Of a stretch of DNA of 64,000 nt, positions 1 through 11,034 are shown piece after piece. The stretch lies in contig JAVSML010001075.1 in the NCBI GenBank assembly GCA_038503035.1, positions 330,101 to 394,100 on the forward strand, given 5' to 3'. The position numbers and the translations under genes were made by a program. Under the pieces are notes generated by a model. It was not told where the DNA came from, ran no database searches, and saw nothing but the letters and a program-made list of their open reading frames with translations. The number at the start of each line of letters is the position of its first letter. Positions within the stretch are counted from its first letter, which is position 1. Source of the stretch: Crocodylus rhombifer. Its lineage: Eukaryota > Chordata > Crocodylia > Crocodylidae.

Positions 1-1290
1 AGTTGCCCCATCTGGTTTAGCAGGGGTCCAACATTGCCCTTGCTTTTCCTCCGGCTCCCCACATATCTGAAAAAGGACTTTTTGTTGTCCTTGATGCTTG
101 AAGCTAGTTGGAGTTCAGTTGCAGCCTTGGCTTTCCTGGTTTGCTCCCTGCAGGACCGGACCAGCGCAGAATAATCCTCCTTGGAGGTGAATCCCATCCT
201 CCATCCTTTGTAGGCTTTCCTTTTTAGCCACAGGAGGTCCGCTAGGTCCCTGGAGAGCCAGGAGGGCTGCTGTGCCTTCTTGCTGCCTTTCCTCCTTGTT
301 GGAATAGATTTAGCTTGTGCATTGAGGATTGCTTCCTTGAGAAGCAACCCCTCTTCTTGAACTCCCGTCTCCCTGGGGTCATGGTCCCTAAGGGCCTGAC
401 CGACAAGCCTCTTGAGCTTGTCAAAGTTGGCTTTTCTGAAGTCAAGGACTTCTGTGTTGCTGACTGACTTGCCAGCTTTACGGCGGATGGTGAAGGTGAT
501 CAGCTCGTGGTCACTGTCATCCAGCTTCCCATCGATCACTAGGTCGCCGATTAGGTCATCCCCCATAGCCAGTACCAGGTCGAGCAGCGCTTTGCCTCTC
601 GTTGGCCCATAAACTTCTTGAGGCAGGTAGAGGTCATCCACACATGAGAGAAAGCTTTGCGACCGCTTGGATTTTGCTGAGTGATCTTCCCACGAGATGT
701 CCAGGTAATTGAAGTCACCCGTGACAACCAAGGTCCTGGAGCAAGCAGCCTCAGTCAGTTCCCGAGCGAACTCCTGGTCAAGCTCAGGACTTTGAGTGGG
801 AGGTCTGTAATAGACTCCCACCGTTGTATCCCCTGTGCCGTATTCCCCATGAATTTTTACCCAGAGGGTCTCTAGCTGTCCATGCTGGTCGCCAACATCA
901 GCTTGCAGGGACATGTAGCTTTCCTTCACATAGAGAGCTACACCCCCGCCCCTTTTGTCAACATGATCCCTCCTGTACAGGGTATAGCCCTCTATACCCG
1001 TGGTCCAGTCATGGGTGGAGTCCCACCAGGTCTCCGTTATCCCAGTGACGTCATAATTCTTTGCACTGAGCAGGAGGACAAGCTCGTCCTGCTTGTTGCC
1101 CAGGCTCCTGTCTTTAGTGTACAGGCAGGCAAGTGTGCCCTTGGGGGCTCTTGCCTTGCCCACAGATTGTGCCAGGGCTGGGGCAGGGGTGGGCTCCCTT
1201 AAGTGCCTTGGTCTGCTGGCTTTGCAAGGGCCGCTCAGCGGGCCAGCAGGGGCAGTAGTCCCCCCATCCCCCAGGGGGCTTAGTTTAAAG
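1..1290 (-). CDS. CR1 ORF2, AP-type endonuclease part (partial)
   Basis: Reading the minus strand from about 1290 to base 1 gives one uninterrupted frame of more than 400 codons in the phase opposite ORF1. It contains LVLLLSAKNYDVTGITETWW (the catalytic glutamate region), GGGVALYVKES, GVYYRPP, VVTGDFNYLDISW (the GDFN motif) and DDSDHELITF (the SDH motif). These are hallmarks of the APE-like endonuclease that nicks target DNA for target-primed reverse transcription. It ends at the window edge in the linker before the reverse transcriptase. The start codon is not determined: no ATG precedes the domain close by, so the start may overlap ORF1. The lack of any stop makes it a recent insertion. Confidence 0.85.
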
Positions 1291-1830
1291 CCCGGTGGAG
1301 CAGGTCAGCCAGCCTGGCTGAGAAGAGCCTCCTCCCCAGGGGAGAGAGGTGGAGGCCATCTCTTCCCAGCAGCTCGCTGCCTCTCTTGCCAAAGAGCGGG
1401 CTGTGGTCATGGAAGCCAAAGCCTTCCCGATGACACCAGCTCTGCAGTCTTTGGTTCACTGCATGGATCCTCCTCTCCCTCCTCAGCCCATAGCCCGAGA
1501 CTGGGAGGATCGACGAAAACACCACCTGAGCTCCCAGACCCCTAAGCCCCGCTCCCAAATCCCTGTAGCGCCTCATGACCTGGCTGGGGGTGCTCCGAGC
1601 CGTGTCATTGGTACCCACGTGAATAAGGAGCATGGGGTAGTGGTCTGTGGGCCGGAGGAGCTGTGGGATCCTCTCCACAATGTCTCGAATGCGGGCCCCC
1701 GGGAAGCAGCAGACTTCCCAGGCTAAGGGGTCAGGGCGGCAGATTGCCCCCTCAGTGCCCCGCAGGATGGAGTCTCCCACAACAAACACCTTTCGCTTTG
1801 ACTTGGGGAGAGCGGGAGCAGTAGCTGCAG
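1280..1830 (-). CDS. CR1 ORF1 C-terminal part with SGNH esterase domain
   Basis: The frame is open from the element's truncation at about 1830 to a stop at 1280, about 180 residues; the first methionine-led portion starts at 1789. It shows SGNH-hydrolase landmarks in order: GDSILRG (nucleophile serine block), HVGTNDTA (asparagine block) and GRDGLHLSPLGRR (D..H catalytic pair). An esterase domain in ORF1 is a known property of CR1-clade non-LTR retrotransposons. The N-terminal part of ORF1 is missing because of 5' truncation. All three catalytic blocks look intact. It is a transposon gene and not a host gene. Its stop lies just before the endonuclease frame becomes recognisable, in a different frame. 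Confidence 0.85.
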
Positions 1831-1832
1831 TA

Positions 1833-1990
1833 GATCACTTAAGTCTGATACTACATTCAACCAGGTTTATCTCAAATCAGTTTCAGCCATTTTCAAACTG
1901 GTTGATGTGCAGTGAACTCATGTTCTGTTGCACGTTTAAACTAGTTTCTCATCACTTAGACTAGTTTATGTGTAACTTCTGTCCCTAGCC
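1833..1990 (-). mobile_element. MITE-like element, family with GGCTAGGGACAGA ends (fragment)
   Basis: On the minus strand this starts GGCTAGGGACAGAAGTTACA and matches the left end of the longer element at 26471-27318, including the AACAGAACATG block and the segment ending at GTATCAGAC. Only about 158 bases of that end remain, because a CR1 interrupts it at about 1832. Confidence 0.75.
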
Positions 1991-4935
1991 AGACAGAACC
2001 ACTAATTTATGGAGTATAGTGCTACCCATTATGAGTAAAAGGTCTCAGAATCTGATTCCTGGAATATCCTCAGCTGATCAGTTCTCCCTCTGCACCCTAT
2101 CTTCTGAGGTAAACTCCTTCAGTGCTCCCTAATATATCAGTCATGGGACCAAGCTAATTATCAACTTAAATTGATTCTGCCTTCTACTTCAGTGGAATTC
2201 ACCCTTCACTAGCAGCCCATCAGTAAAAGCAAGCTCTGTGCATTTTGGTGTCAAAGATGGCAACTCTTCTCTGGCTGCACTGCTTCCCAGCATTTTTCAG
2301 CCAAATGAAATGATAATTATATGGAAAATCTATATTTTTCCTCTCTGAGATGTTTGCTTCTCTGGCTGAATTTAGTAGGTTCATTAATTTTTCCATATTT
2401 CAGCTGCATTTTGGTGTCAGAATTTCCTGAATTCTTGTGGGAAGTTCATGTTCTTTTACCCACTGATTACAGAGGAGTCAGTAACGTGAAGAGAGGCTTA
2501 TCTGTAGCTCTGTTTGCCATCTCTGTGCCAAACCATCTGATTTCCCATTAGGAATGCTGTCATCTGTCCAGCTTGGTGAATTCCAGTGTCCCTGAATATA
2601 TACACTATTGATGATCAGTGAAGAATTTAAGAAAACACTTCCCTTACTCCCATTCTCTTTCTCAAGTCTGTGATGTACATCATGAGGCCTGTAGAAATAC
2701 ATTTTCTGGAATATTTTTAAAGTATTGCCCATACTTAATGTGGAGAGGTATTATAAGGATTGATTAGGGCAGGCTTTGTTTTTATAATTGTCTTTGGCTG
2801 AGCTATGAGCCTCTCAATTTAGCTGTGGCATTTCCCTCTTGCCAAGACCAATTTAATGTTAATTGGTATTTAGAAGATCTACAACTCAGGTCAATCAGGT
2901 TATAATTGGCTTAAATTAGCACCCTTGCAAGTTGTGCCATTTTTACCTTCACTTAAGTAACACTCAAAACACTGTGAAATTCTTTCCTACCTTTGAAAAT
3001 ATCACCAAAAAAATTACAGTACTTGACATCTATTTCTTATTACCAGTTGCCCTACTAGTCAGTTTCTTGAGTATAATATTGAGTATTCTCTTAGCTGTGA
3101 GCAGTAAGATTCCTTGTAGGGTAAGGTACTGCTGAATATGAACATAGGCAGCAGACTCCACCTTCTATATGAATTGTTATTCAGTGAGCCAAATGAATAC
3201 TGCAGGTAGTGCTGAGTTGAACCAAAGCCACTCTTATGGAATAGATCCTGCCTAAAAACGCCTATGAAGAACGTATTCCCAGGCACAAAAGCAACATGCA
3301 TATGTGTCCGCGTGCACACACACGCCCATCCCCTGGAGAGCTTATTCCGGCAAAACTCTTACTGTGAGAGCAGGATATGCTTTCTTAATGATTGCAGGGT
3401 TGGGCAGAGATTTTTGATAAGTGGGTTTTCATGCATTTATCATGGAAACCTCAGGATGCTCTGATGTTGAGGCAGAAGAAATCTGTAGGCAGTGTGGCCA
3501 TGTGGATTTCAGACTATTTTAATCATGGAGAATAATCAAGGTATGGCAGAGACACACTCAGTGCATTAGCATAAGTATGGGGCAGAGTACGCTGGCCTGT
3601 ATGGTCATCCCTGGAGCTCACCTGGTAGTTTGTTGATGTGTGGGTGGGCAGATAAGGTACCTGAAATGGTTCTTCACTATTGACATCAATGGGTGGAACA
3701 GGAAGGCAGGACTGGAAATGTCAAACTCACTATATCACTGACGAGCAGATTAATCTTTTGAAAAGAATTGGGTTAATTGCTTTGTTTCAGAATTGCAGCA
3801 TCTGGGAGAACTCTGCTATGTCACTTGAATTCTTACATAGCTGAACTAGTTACTTAAAACCACTCTGTTTCATGATGGGTACATATTCTTCTTCTAGTGC
3901 CCTACCTTTGGAAGAGCCAGAAAAACTGATATGGTTTCTGTTTCAATTTTACTTATTAGAATTTCTTGATTATAGATTAAATGGATATAACACACATGAG
4001 TGTTTCATTTTTCTTGTAATGTGAACGCTCTTGTCTTTGATGAATGGATTGAAAAGTGACATTTAGCTTCCCTAGAACCTTTACAAATGTCTCCATGTCC
4101 ACTTCCACGAGTGGCACTCAATGGATTGCAGTTTATAGTCCTGCTCTTTCTAAAACAACAACAGCTAGAAAGGAACTTTTTAATAGGTATGCTTCTCATC
4201 CCCATGTTAAAAGCATATGGCTGCTGTAAAGGTCTAAGGTAACTTCTGTCATTGACAGTGTTTCTGTGCTGTTATATAAAACATAGTAGTTCTTGATTTT
4301 TCAAATTGACAGTTAAGACAATTTGGGATAGTTTATGATCTAACCCTCTCCCCCTCTTCATCCAAACTGCTAAAACACTAACTTGTATCAGGCAGCTGGC
4401 AGTGGTTGCAGTCATTGGCAGTGATTGCTGAAGCATTGCCTACTGTCTTCTTGTCCTGGGACTGCCAGGATTTTGTGCCAAACAAATCTCTCCTGGCTCT
4501 ATGCGTCTCAGATTCCTGAGGGAAACACATGATTTGTATCACTGAAATGACTGGTTCTGGATCTATCGGGAGAGAGAAATTTATGGGATTAGGCTCCCGT
4601 TTTGGTTCATTTGGGGGTATTTCATTATGAATATACAGCTGGTCCAAAATAAATGAAAAATCAATATCCCAAGGAATATTTAGGCAGTGAGATTGTGTTT
4701 GGCAATGTAGACCTCACTGCCTGTCCTCTGAAGGAGGGATGTTACTGTACACAATATGACTAATATGCAAGCATTGCAGTGACTGTATGAGTGTTTTTTA
4801 CCTCTTTGTTATCTATTTCTGGATGCTACATAAGGTGAACTCCCCTTCACAGACTGTCCTATTAATATGTACTACTATAGTGTGTAGAAAGGGAAGCAAT
4901 TTCTTATTGTCAGTTAATTCTGTTAAGCCACGGGG

Positions 4936-4945
4936 NNNNNNNNNN
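4936..4945. other. Assembly gap of 10 Ns
   Basis: Ten N bases lie between a GGGG run and a CCCCCC run. True gap size is unknown; a length of exactly ten suggests a placeholder. Confidence 0.99.
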
Positions 4946-6391
4946 CCCCCCAACAGCTACTAGTTCTGGAGGTTTTATTGAGGGTTAAGTGCTCCTGGTG
5001 CGGTACCCAATGAGAGCTATGGCTTGGAATTCATTGCTAAAGGGTGGAACCTGATTTTAGGGTGGAGCCTATTAGTGTCTGTCTGCAAAAGCTTGGTCTT
5101 TGATTCAATACAGAGTTTTGAGATGATGATATATTATTCCATAGTAAGAGAAAGGGGAAAATGGTGCTGCAGTGTTCTATTGCTTTAACAAGTGTCTTTC
5201 ACTAAAAAGTAACTGTATATGGTGTTACAAAACTTGTTAGCAAAAGAGGACACAGAAGAAAGTGACACAAGACATGCTTCTAATCTATTTATCAAACTAT
5301 ACAGAGTTTCTGTTTGAGGGAATGTGGACTTGTAATAAATAGGCAGCAAGGATAATTAAGATACAGACATGATCCTGTGACCCAGTGGAGGCCTCTTCAG
5401 GTTGCTTTAATTTGTACCAATAGCTCAAAAAGGGCCATTTTAGCTGCTGGGGGTTGTGGACCTACAAAAATACTCCAGCCACAGTCCTTCTTGCCTAGCT
5501 ATATTTGCTATACTGAGAAGGTAGATGGTGGGGGGGGGGTCTTTTGTGATGGGGGTTAAGTTAGTTAATACTTGGAGGCAGCCATTCCTTCATTGCCAAG
5601 TGAGGAGACTGTAGTTGCAGGTTACTGGGATAGCACCATTTGTAGCCGTTCTTGAGTCTGGTATAATTTACTTTGGTATATAAAACCTTTGTAAATCCCA
5701 CTGGGGTAAGTGTATGTCACCCTATGCCCAGAGCAAGAATGAACAAGTGAGAGAGAGAGACATGTACATTGCAGGCACTCAGGACATTTACCAAATAAAC
5801 TCCCCAGCACTGGGATTTCCTGTCTTTGGGAAGAGAAAAGCTCTTTTCCCACATGATCCTCCACTAAGGGACTTTAGGCTGCTCTCAGTGAGCATGTTGG
5901 CTTTTTTATTAGGAGGGCCCACTAGTTCCTGCCACCTTAATCTGATTAGAAGGAGAAAATCCTACCCTTCAGAGTCTCACACTGAGCCAGGTTCAATCTG
6001 TAACAGTTACCATTTAGCACTAATGAGGTGGCCGAATATCCACAACGTCCCAAATACTGGCTTTGAAAGGAGATAGAGCCAGAGAGGGAGGAGGCGGGAG
6101 AATTGTGTCACGTACGGTACAGAGCCGTTATTACTGGCTTGGCATTCATTGTGCTTAACACAGCATTGCTGCTGCTAAGGTTCTGGCAGTGTCTCCCCAC
6201 ATGTAAACCTCTTTATTATGAATTCACTCTTAGCTGAAACTTAGTGGTACCAGAGGATTTTTTTTTTAAACATATTTGGATACAAGGGATTGAAGGAAAA
6301 GGGCTTCAGAGTTATTTTTTTGACTCTAGGAATTAAATTAGCTCCCTTTTCTCCTCTGATTTGATTGCCTCAGGGTATGTCTGCATGTCTC

Positions 6392-6505
6392 CAGAGATTT
6401 AAAAGATGAGACATGGGAAATGTGATTTTAGGATTAAATTATAATGCAAAAGAGTTATTTCCTCCTTTACCCCAGCACTGCCATCCCAGCCACTGCCTAG
6501 TGCTC
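6392..6505 (+). repeat. Unclassified interspersed repeat, copy 1
   Basis: Aligns nearly base for base with 10920-11034 (same strand). Shared blocks include GAGATTTAAAA, GTGATTTTAGGATTAAA and TTTCCTCCTTTA. I do not recognise the family. Confidence 0.75.
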
Positions 6506-6510
6506 TGTGG

Positions 6511-6928
6511 AGCGGTGCTCTCAAACATGTTCGTTCACACTGGAAGTGAGGTGGTGAAGTTGTGCTAATGGTGCCTCACCCTTCCTCACTGCTCTTGAGA
6601 TCTCTGTGTTTGGTACACTTGAGGGTGGTGGGAACTCCTCTTCACACTCGAGATCCCCTGCAGTAAATGCCACCTATTATCTTTCACTGTTTTTTTGAAT
6701 ACAGAAGAATAACATAGCAGTTTTTCTGTTGCAAAGAATGCAGAAAGACTATAGCAGGTCAGAACAGTTTTGACACTATGAATTCTTTTTTGAAACCTCT
6801 GGGTTTATCTCGTGAATCATGTTTTCACACCAAACAGTGCTAACATGGTGTGATGTCTGTCCTGTAGCACCCTTGAAAAGCTTCTGAGGTACACCAGGGT
6901 GCCATAGCACTGTGGTTGATAATTACTG
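6511..6928 (+). mobile_element. Non-autonomous hAT-like element (old)
   Basis: The left end resembles the hAT terminus CAGTGGTTCTCAA (here AGCGGTGCTCTCAAACATG). The right end reads GTGGTTGATAATTACTG, its inverse. The 3' part (from about 6805) aligns with 26035-26137 across ATCTTGTGAATCGTG and AACAGTGCTAACAT. No coding sequence remains. Confidence 0.55.
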
Positions 6929-8842
6929 CTTTAGTGTAACTTCACTGCCTCAGTTCCAGGTTTAGCACATGTTTGAATAGGAACAGGTAGGCAGGGCATG
7001 ATCAAGAGCACTGGTTAGGATGTTGAGGAAACAGTGCAGAGACAGCCTCCTTGCCCTTTTCTAATGCCTTTCTCTTTGTGTGAGAGTGTTTTTATAAGGG
7101 AAGTATGACTAGTGCTTTTAAATGCAGGCACTGTTTAACATTGGAAAATCAATTGTCATGCATGGCAGAGACTTCATATAATTTTAATGGCTCAGAATAT
7201 TTGTAACACTGTAGATTGGAATTCATTGGATGGGATCCTAGTCCTGTATTTCTGTAAAGCCCTGCTGCTATATAGTGTGCTCAGACTGGGGGTTGACATG
7301 ATGATCACTGATTCTCTTAAGCTCTGAAAAGTTACCTACTGGGTTAGTTTTGCCCATCTAGCTCTCTGCTCCTGACTCACTGTTGTTGATTTAGCAGTGG
7401 TATTCACAGAGTTTATATTCACTTACTGGCTTTGAGGGTGGAAGTAAAGTTCTTATTTTAGGGTCATGTTGTATGTTATACTTTGCTTATATTAAATGTA
7501 GTTAACATGATAGTGTCCCCATGTTTAAGCATTAAAATGTGTATTAAGTGCACTTGTATCAGAGTTACGACTTTTTGTGCAAAGAGTATCTCTGGGCCAT
7601 ATTAAGTAAAACAGGTTTGGGTATCATCAAACTGCTCCACAGAGATAATGCAATCAATTTGTGTCTTCACCAAGCCGTGACTTCATCCAGGGACCCCTCA
7701 CTGTGCTGAGCCTCCAGGAGGGACAAGGAAAGCCACACATGTCAGGATGAAGGATCCTGGATTTTTAATTTTTTTGGTTCCTCCAGGATCAAGTTGAAAG
7801 CCAGGTGCTTGCACCCCTGCAGGGTCCTGGGGCTGGGAATGACAGTCAATTGAACCAGAGCCAGTTCAAGAGTCCAGTGCAGTGCCAGAGCTGGGGCTGA
7901 CAATGAGTGAGCTGTTCATGTTTAAGATCATAATAAACATTACTGTGAGACTGCTCGGAACATGTTCCAACTTTAATATTGCACAGATTGAAAACATATT
8001 AGGAGTCCTATGTGACAAGGCCCTTAATGAAACACTGACTTATGACATGAACTGTCAAAAGTGGTGGACATACCTTTTACATGTTCCCAGCTTCCTTTAA
8101 GCACTGTTGTCTTGCAAATTCCTTTACACTTGTCTTTCAGCATGCTTAAGAAAGTAGGTGTTATGTGAGCTTGGAAACAGTTATGTGTTTGGGAAATGCA
8201 TGGGACTAGGAAGGGATAGTGATTTTGTGGACATGTTATGTCCTTTCTGGGTATGCAAACAAGCAGAGAATAATCCTAGCTTTATACTTTGAATGCTGAG
8301 TTTCTTCATTATTTGTTGTGTAAGTCACATGGTTCAGTTCCCTATGTCTAGGATTCATCTCCTCCATTCAGAGACTACCCAGTATTTGTTGTCATCATTA
8401 AAGACCTTGTTACATGTTACATTTTGAGTTGCACAAATGTTGATTGGTGCTAGTGCTAGCTCAAGTTCGGAACAGTTGCACCTTAAGGCTAAAAACCTTG
8501 TCGAACTGTCCCTCACTTGCACAGTTGTGACTTGCCAGTAGAGGACCGGTGAGCAGAGGCCTGATTAGGAGGTAATGCTGTGAGTTGCCACTATATGGGT
8601 AGTGAGCCAGGATGGGCTTCTGTCCTTCTGCGGGTTGGGGTCGGGGGAGAGATGGTGGGGTGAGAGGGAATGGGATGGACATGAAGCTGGGTGGCAGAGA
8701 GTTAATGTGATAGGGGTGGGTAATAAAACAGGAAGTGGAAAGGAAATGAGGGTGGGGCAAGGGTGGTGAAATGAAGGAAATGAGCCACTGAAGGATAAAA
8801 TAAAACGAAATTAAAAAAAAAATGGAATTTAAAAAGAAATAA

Positions 8843-8940
8843 AGAGAAAGTAAATTAAAGAAGGTCTCATGTTTTCATAAATTGGGATTTAGGATTTGGG
8901 TGTGGGGGGTGCAGGCCGTGCTTCCAAAGGTGGCTGGGAG
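8843..8940 (+). repeat. Unclassified repeat, forward copy
   Basis: About 95 bases match the reverse complement of 16331-16427, including TAAATTAAAGAAGGTCTCAT and CTTCCAAAGGTGGC. An A-rich tract precedes it. 8941-9303 is G-rich unclassified sequence that may belong to the same element. Confidence 0.7.
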
Positions 8941-9305
8941 GTGGAAGCAGTGAGGGAAAGCGCTTTTGGGAGAGCTACTGCCCCTGTCCCAGGAAGGAAA
9001 CTCTATCTCATGGGGACCAATTTGGCCCCCTACCTTGTTCTCCACTCTTCGACATGTCCATGCCCTGCAGCCTGGCTAGCTGGCATGTGCTCTGTAAGCT
9101 GTTTGCACAGGGTTGCAGCCCTGGGGGTGGGAAGGTCACATCCCCGGGGGTGGGAGGAGGAGTTGGTTTGGTGCCAGAACTGCCCCTTGGGCAGTAGAAT
9201 TCAGGGGGTAGAAAGATAGTCCACACAGAACAGGAGGGTTGGGGAAGGGACACTGTATCCTGGGATCCTGGAGGACTGCAACTTGGGTGGCTTATCTGTA
9301 GGGAG

Positions 9306-9430
9306 TGGCCACACATTAATGGAACACAAGCTGGGTAACATGGATCATAGATAAATCTGCCCCGGACTGGGGTAACTTTAAGTCACCTAAAGTGTGCTTA
9401 AAACTAGTTTTGGGTGTTTATGTGTGGACA
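9306..9430. repeat. Short element with TGGCCACACAT inverted ends (125 bases)
   Basis: Begins TGGCCACACATTAATGG and ends TTTATGTGTGGACA, an imperfect inversion. The same TGGCCACACAT ends and the same 125-base length recur at 35357-35481. The interiors do not obviously match, so the family link is tentative. Confidence 0.4.
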
Positions 9431-9637
9431 ATCCAGGGGTTAAGAGCTCCAGGAGCTATCTAAAATTAATGCGTAATAAAACAGTAATATATCTTCAGCC
9501 CCACACTCACCTTCCTTGCCCCAAAATTCCACTTGAATGCCACCTGTCTGTTTAACGTTTTCTATTTTTGGAAGCTTGAGGCACCTTCACGGGTCCTGTG
9601 AAGAAGGAAAAGACGAACTCAGAAAGGCTAGGTGTAT

Positions 9638-9715
9638 TTATTTATTTATTTATTAGATTTAATTGCTGCCCTTCCTAGCAAAGGCTCAGGGCAGCTTACA
9701 GAAGAGAGCAAAGCA
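9638..9715. repeat. TTTA microsatellite with adjoining old repeat
   Basis: A short TATT-type run (about 9638-9655) is followed by GCTGCCCTTCC and GGCTCAGGGCAGC, a partial hairpin seen in many reptile interspersed repeats. The family was not identified. Confidence 0.4.
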
Positions 9716-10919
9716 AGTTATAAAATAAGCTAACAAGGGAAACAGGATAGGAGAAATAATTTATGGAAATCAATAGGGTATTTATCTAAAGTATATAGCA
9801 ACTCGCTGCCCGCAACAGTATCCCAGCTTGGGTGAGATGTAATGCCAGACATGGAGCCTCTTGTCAGTTATGCTACAAAAAAAAATGGCGGGGTGGCTAT
9901 AAATTGACCACTTGAACCAGCAATATCTAGGGCACACGGTCTTCAGAGCACACTTTCACTAAGTATCTCCTCTTGGCCCCATTGCCTTTTGAAAGTGGAA
10001 TAAGTCTCTGCACGCTTAGTGTATGCTAAGAGTGTTATGGGTGGAGTTAATGCAGGGCAGCCAGCATACTACAAACTTTGTATTTCAGTTTACTGTGCTG
10101 TAGCTTCCCCATATAAACATGCTTTCAATGACAGGAAAGTCCTCTGAATTCCAGATATGCTTGCTCTGTTTAACCTCAGAAATACAAGACTTGATTACTG
10201 TAAACAGTTCTGTTTGTCCATAGAGCACTGAGTTTTCATGCATTCATCTATGCTCCCATGTTTGACAAGAAGGGCAAGATTTTCAGTTGGTCACCTAGGA
10301 GCCTATGTGCCTACACTTACAGGGGTGATAACAGTCAGCAGACAGTTAATTTATGAAGAAAATGAGCAAGATTCTATAGGTGCTCTCTGGTCTTCTGTCC
10401 ACAGATTTTGACCACAATCTTCCAAGAATGTTAGAGAATATATCAGCCTCTATCCATTGATATCTCCTCTGTGTTTTCTTTTCCCAGAAACATCTGTCTT
10501 CCATCATCTTCTTCCAGAAAGTATTTTCTCTAAGAACTGAATAATATACACTTAATTATGTAATGTAGATAAGTATAAATCTCTTTGAGTATCCAGAATA
10601 TTATTTTATAGCAAAAAATATTTAGATATCTTCATTGCTTTTAGACCCTTACTTTGCGAAGTGTGTTGCCTAAACCACAAATGATATTAGAATTGAACTT
10701 ATTAAAATAAAATTAGCATTTTCAGTGACAATACAGCTTGTGTGAGAGAGGCACAGTCTGGGGGGTGCTTGGTTTGGGGGTGGGAATGAAGAGCGTGTCC
10801 AATGCTGTTTGAGGGACAGAGGAGAGGAAATGTTTTGTATCCAGCTTTGCTTTTCAGTCTGTTGTCATTCAGTTGAGATCATGAAGAGGGAATTACCCAA
10901 TTAAGCCTGGGACTGTGTT

Positions 10920-11034
10920 TGAGATTTAAAAGCAGAGACATGGGAAACGTGATTTTAGGATTAAAGTATAATGCAAAGGAATTGTTTCCTCCTTTATCCC
11001 AGCACCACCAACCCATCCACTGCTTGCTGCTGCC
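10920..11034 (+). repeat. Unclassified interspersed repeat, copy 2
   Basis: Second copy of the repeat at 6392-6505, in the same orientation about 4.5 kb away. Similarity stops abruptly on both sides, as for a transposed unit and not a tandem duplication. Confidence 0.75.

Larger units (their letters stand above)
1..1832 (-). mobile_element. CR1 LINE, partial (ORF1 end plus ORF2 endonuclease), runs off the left edge
   Basis: Read on the minus strand, the element enters inside ORF1, finishes ORF1 at 1280, and continues through the endonuclease half of ORF2 to base 1. The reverse transcriptase should lie left of the window. Both frames are open, so this is a young copy. Its 5' truncation point at about 1832 abuts a MITE fragment. 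CR1 copies are commonly 5'-truncated, so insertion into the MITE is the simplest reading. Confidence 0.9.
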
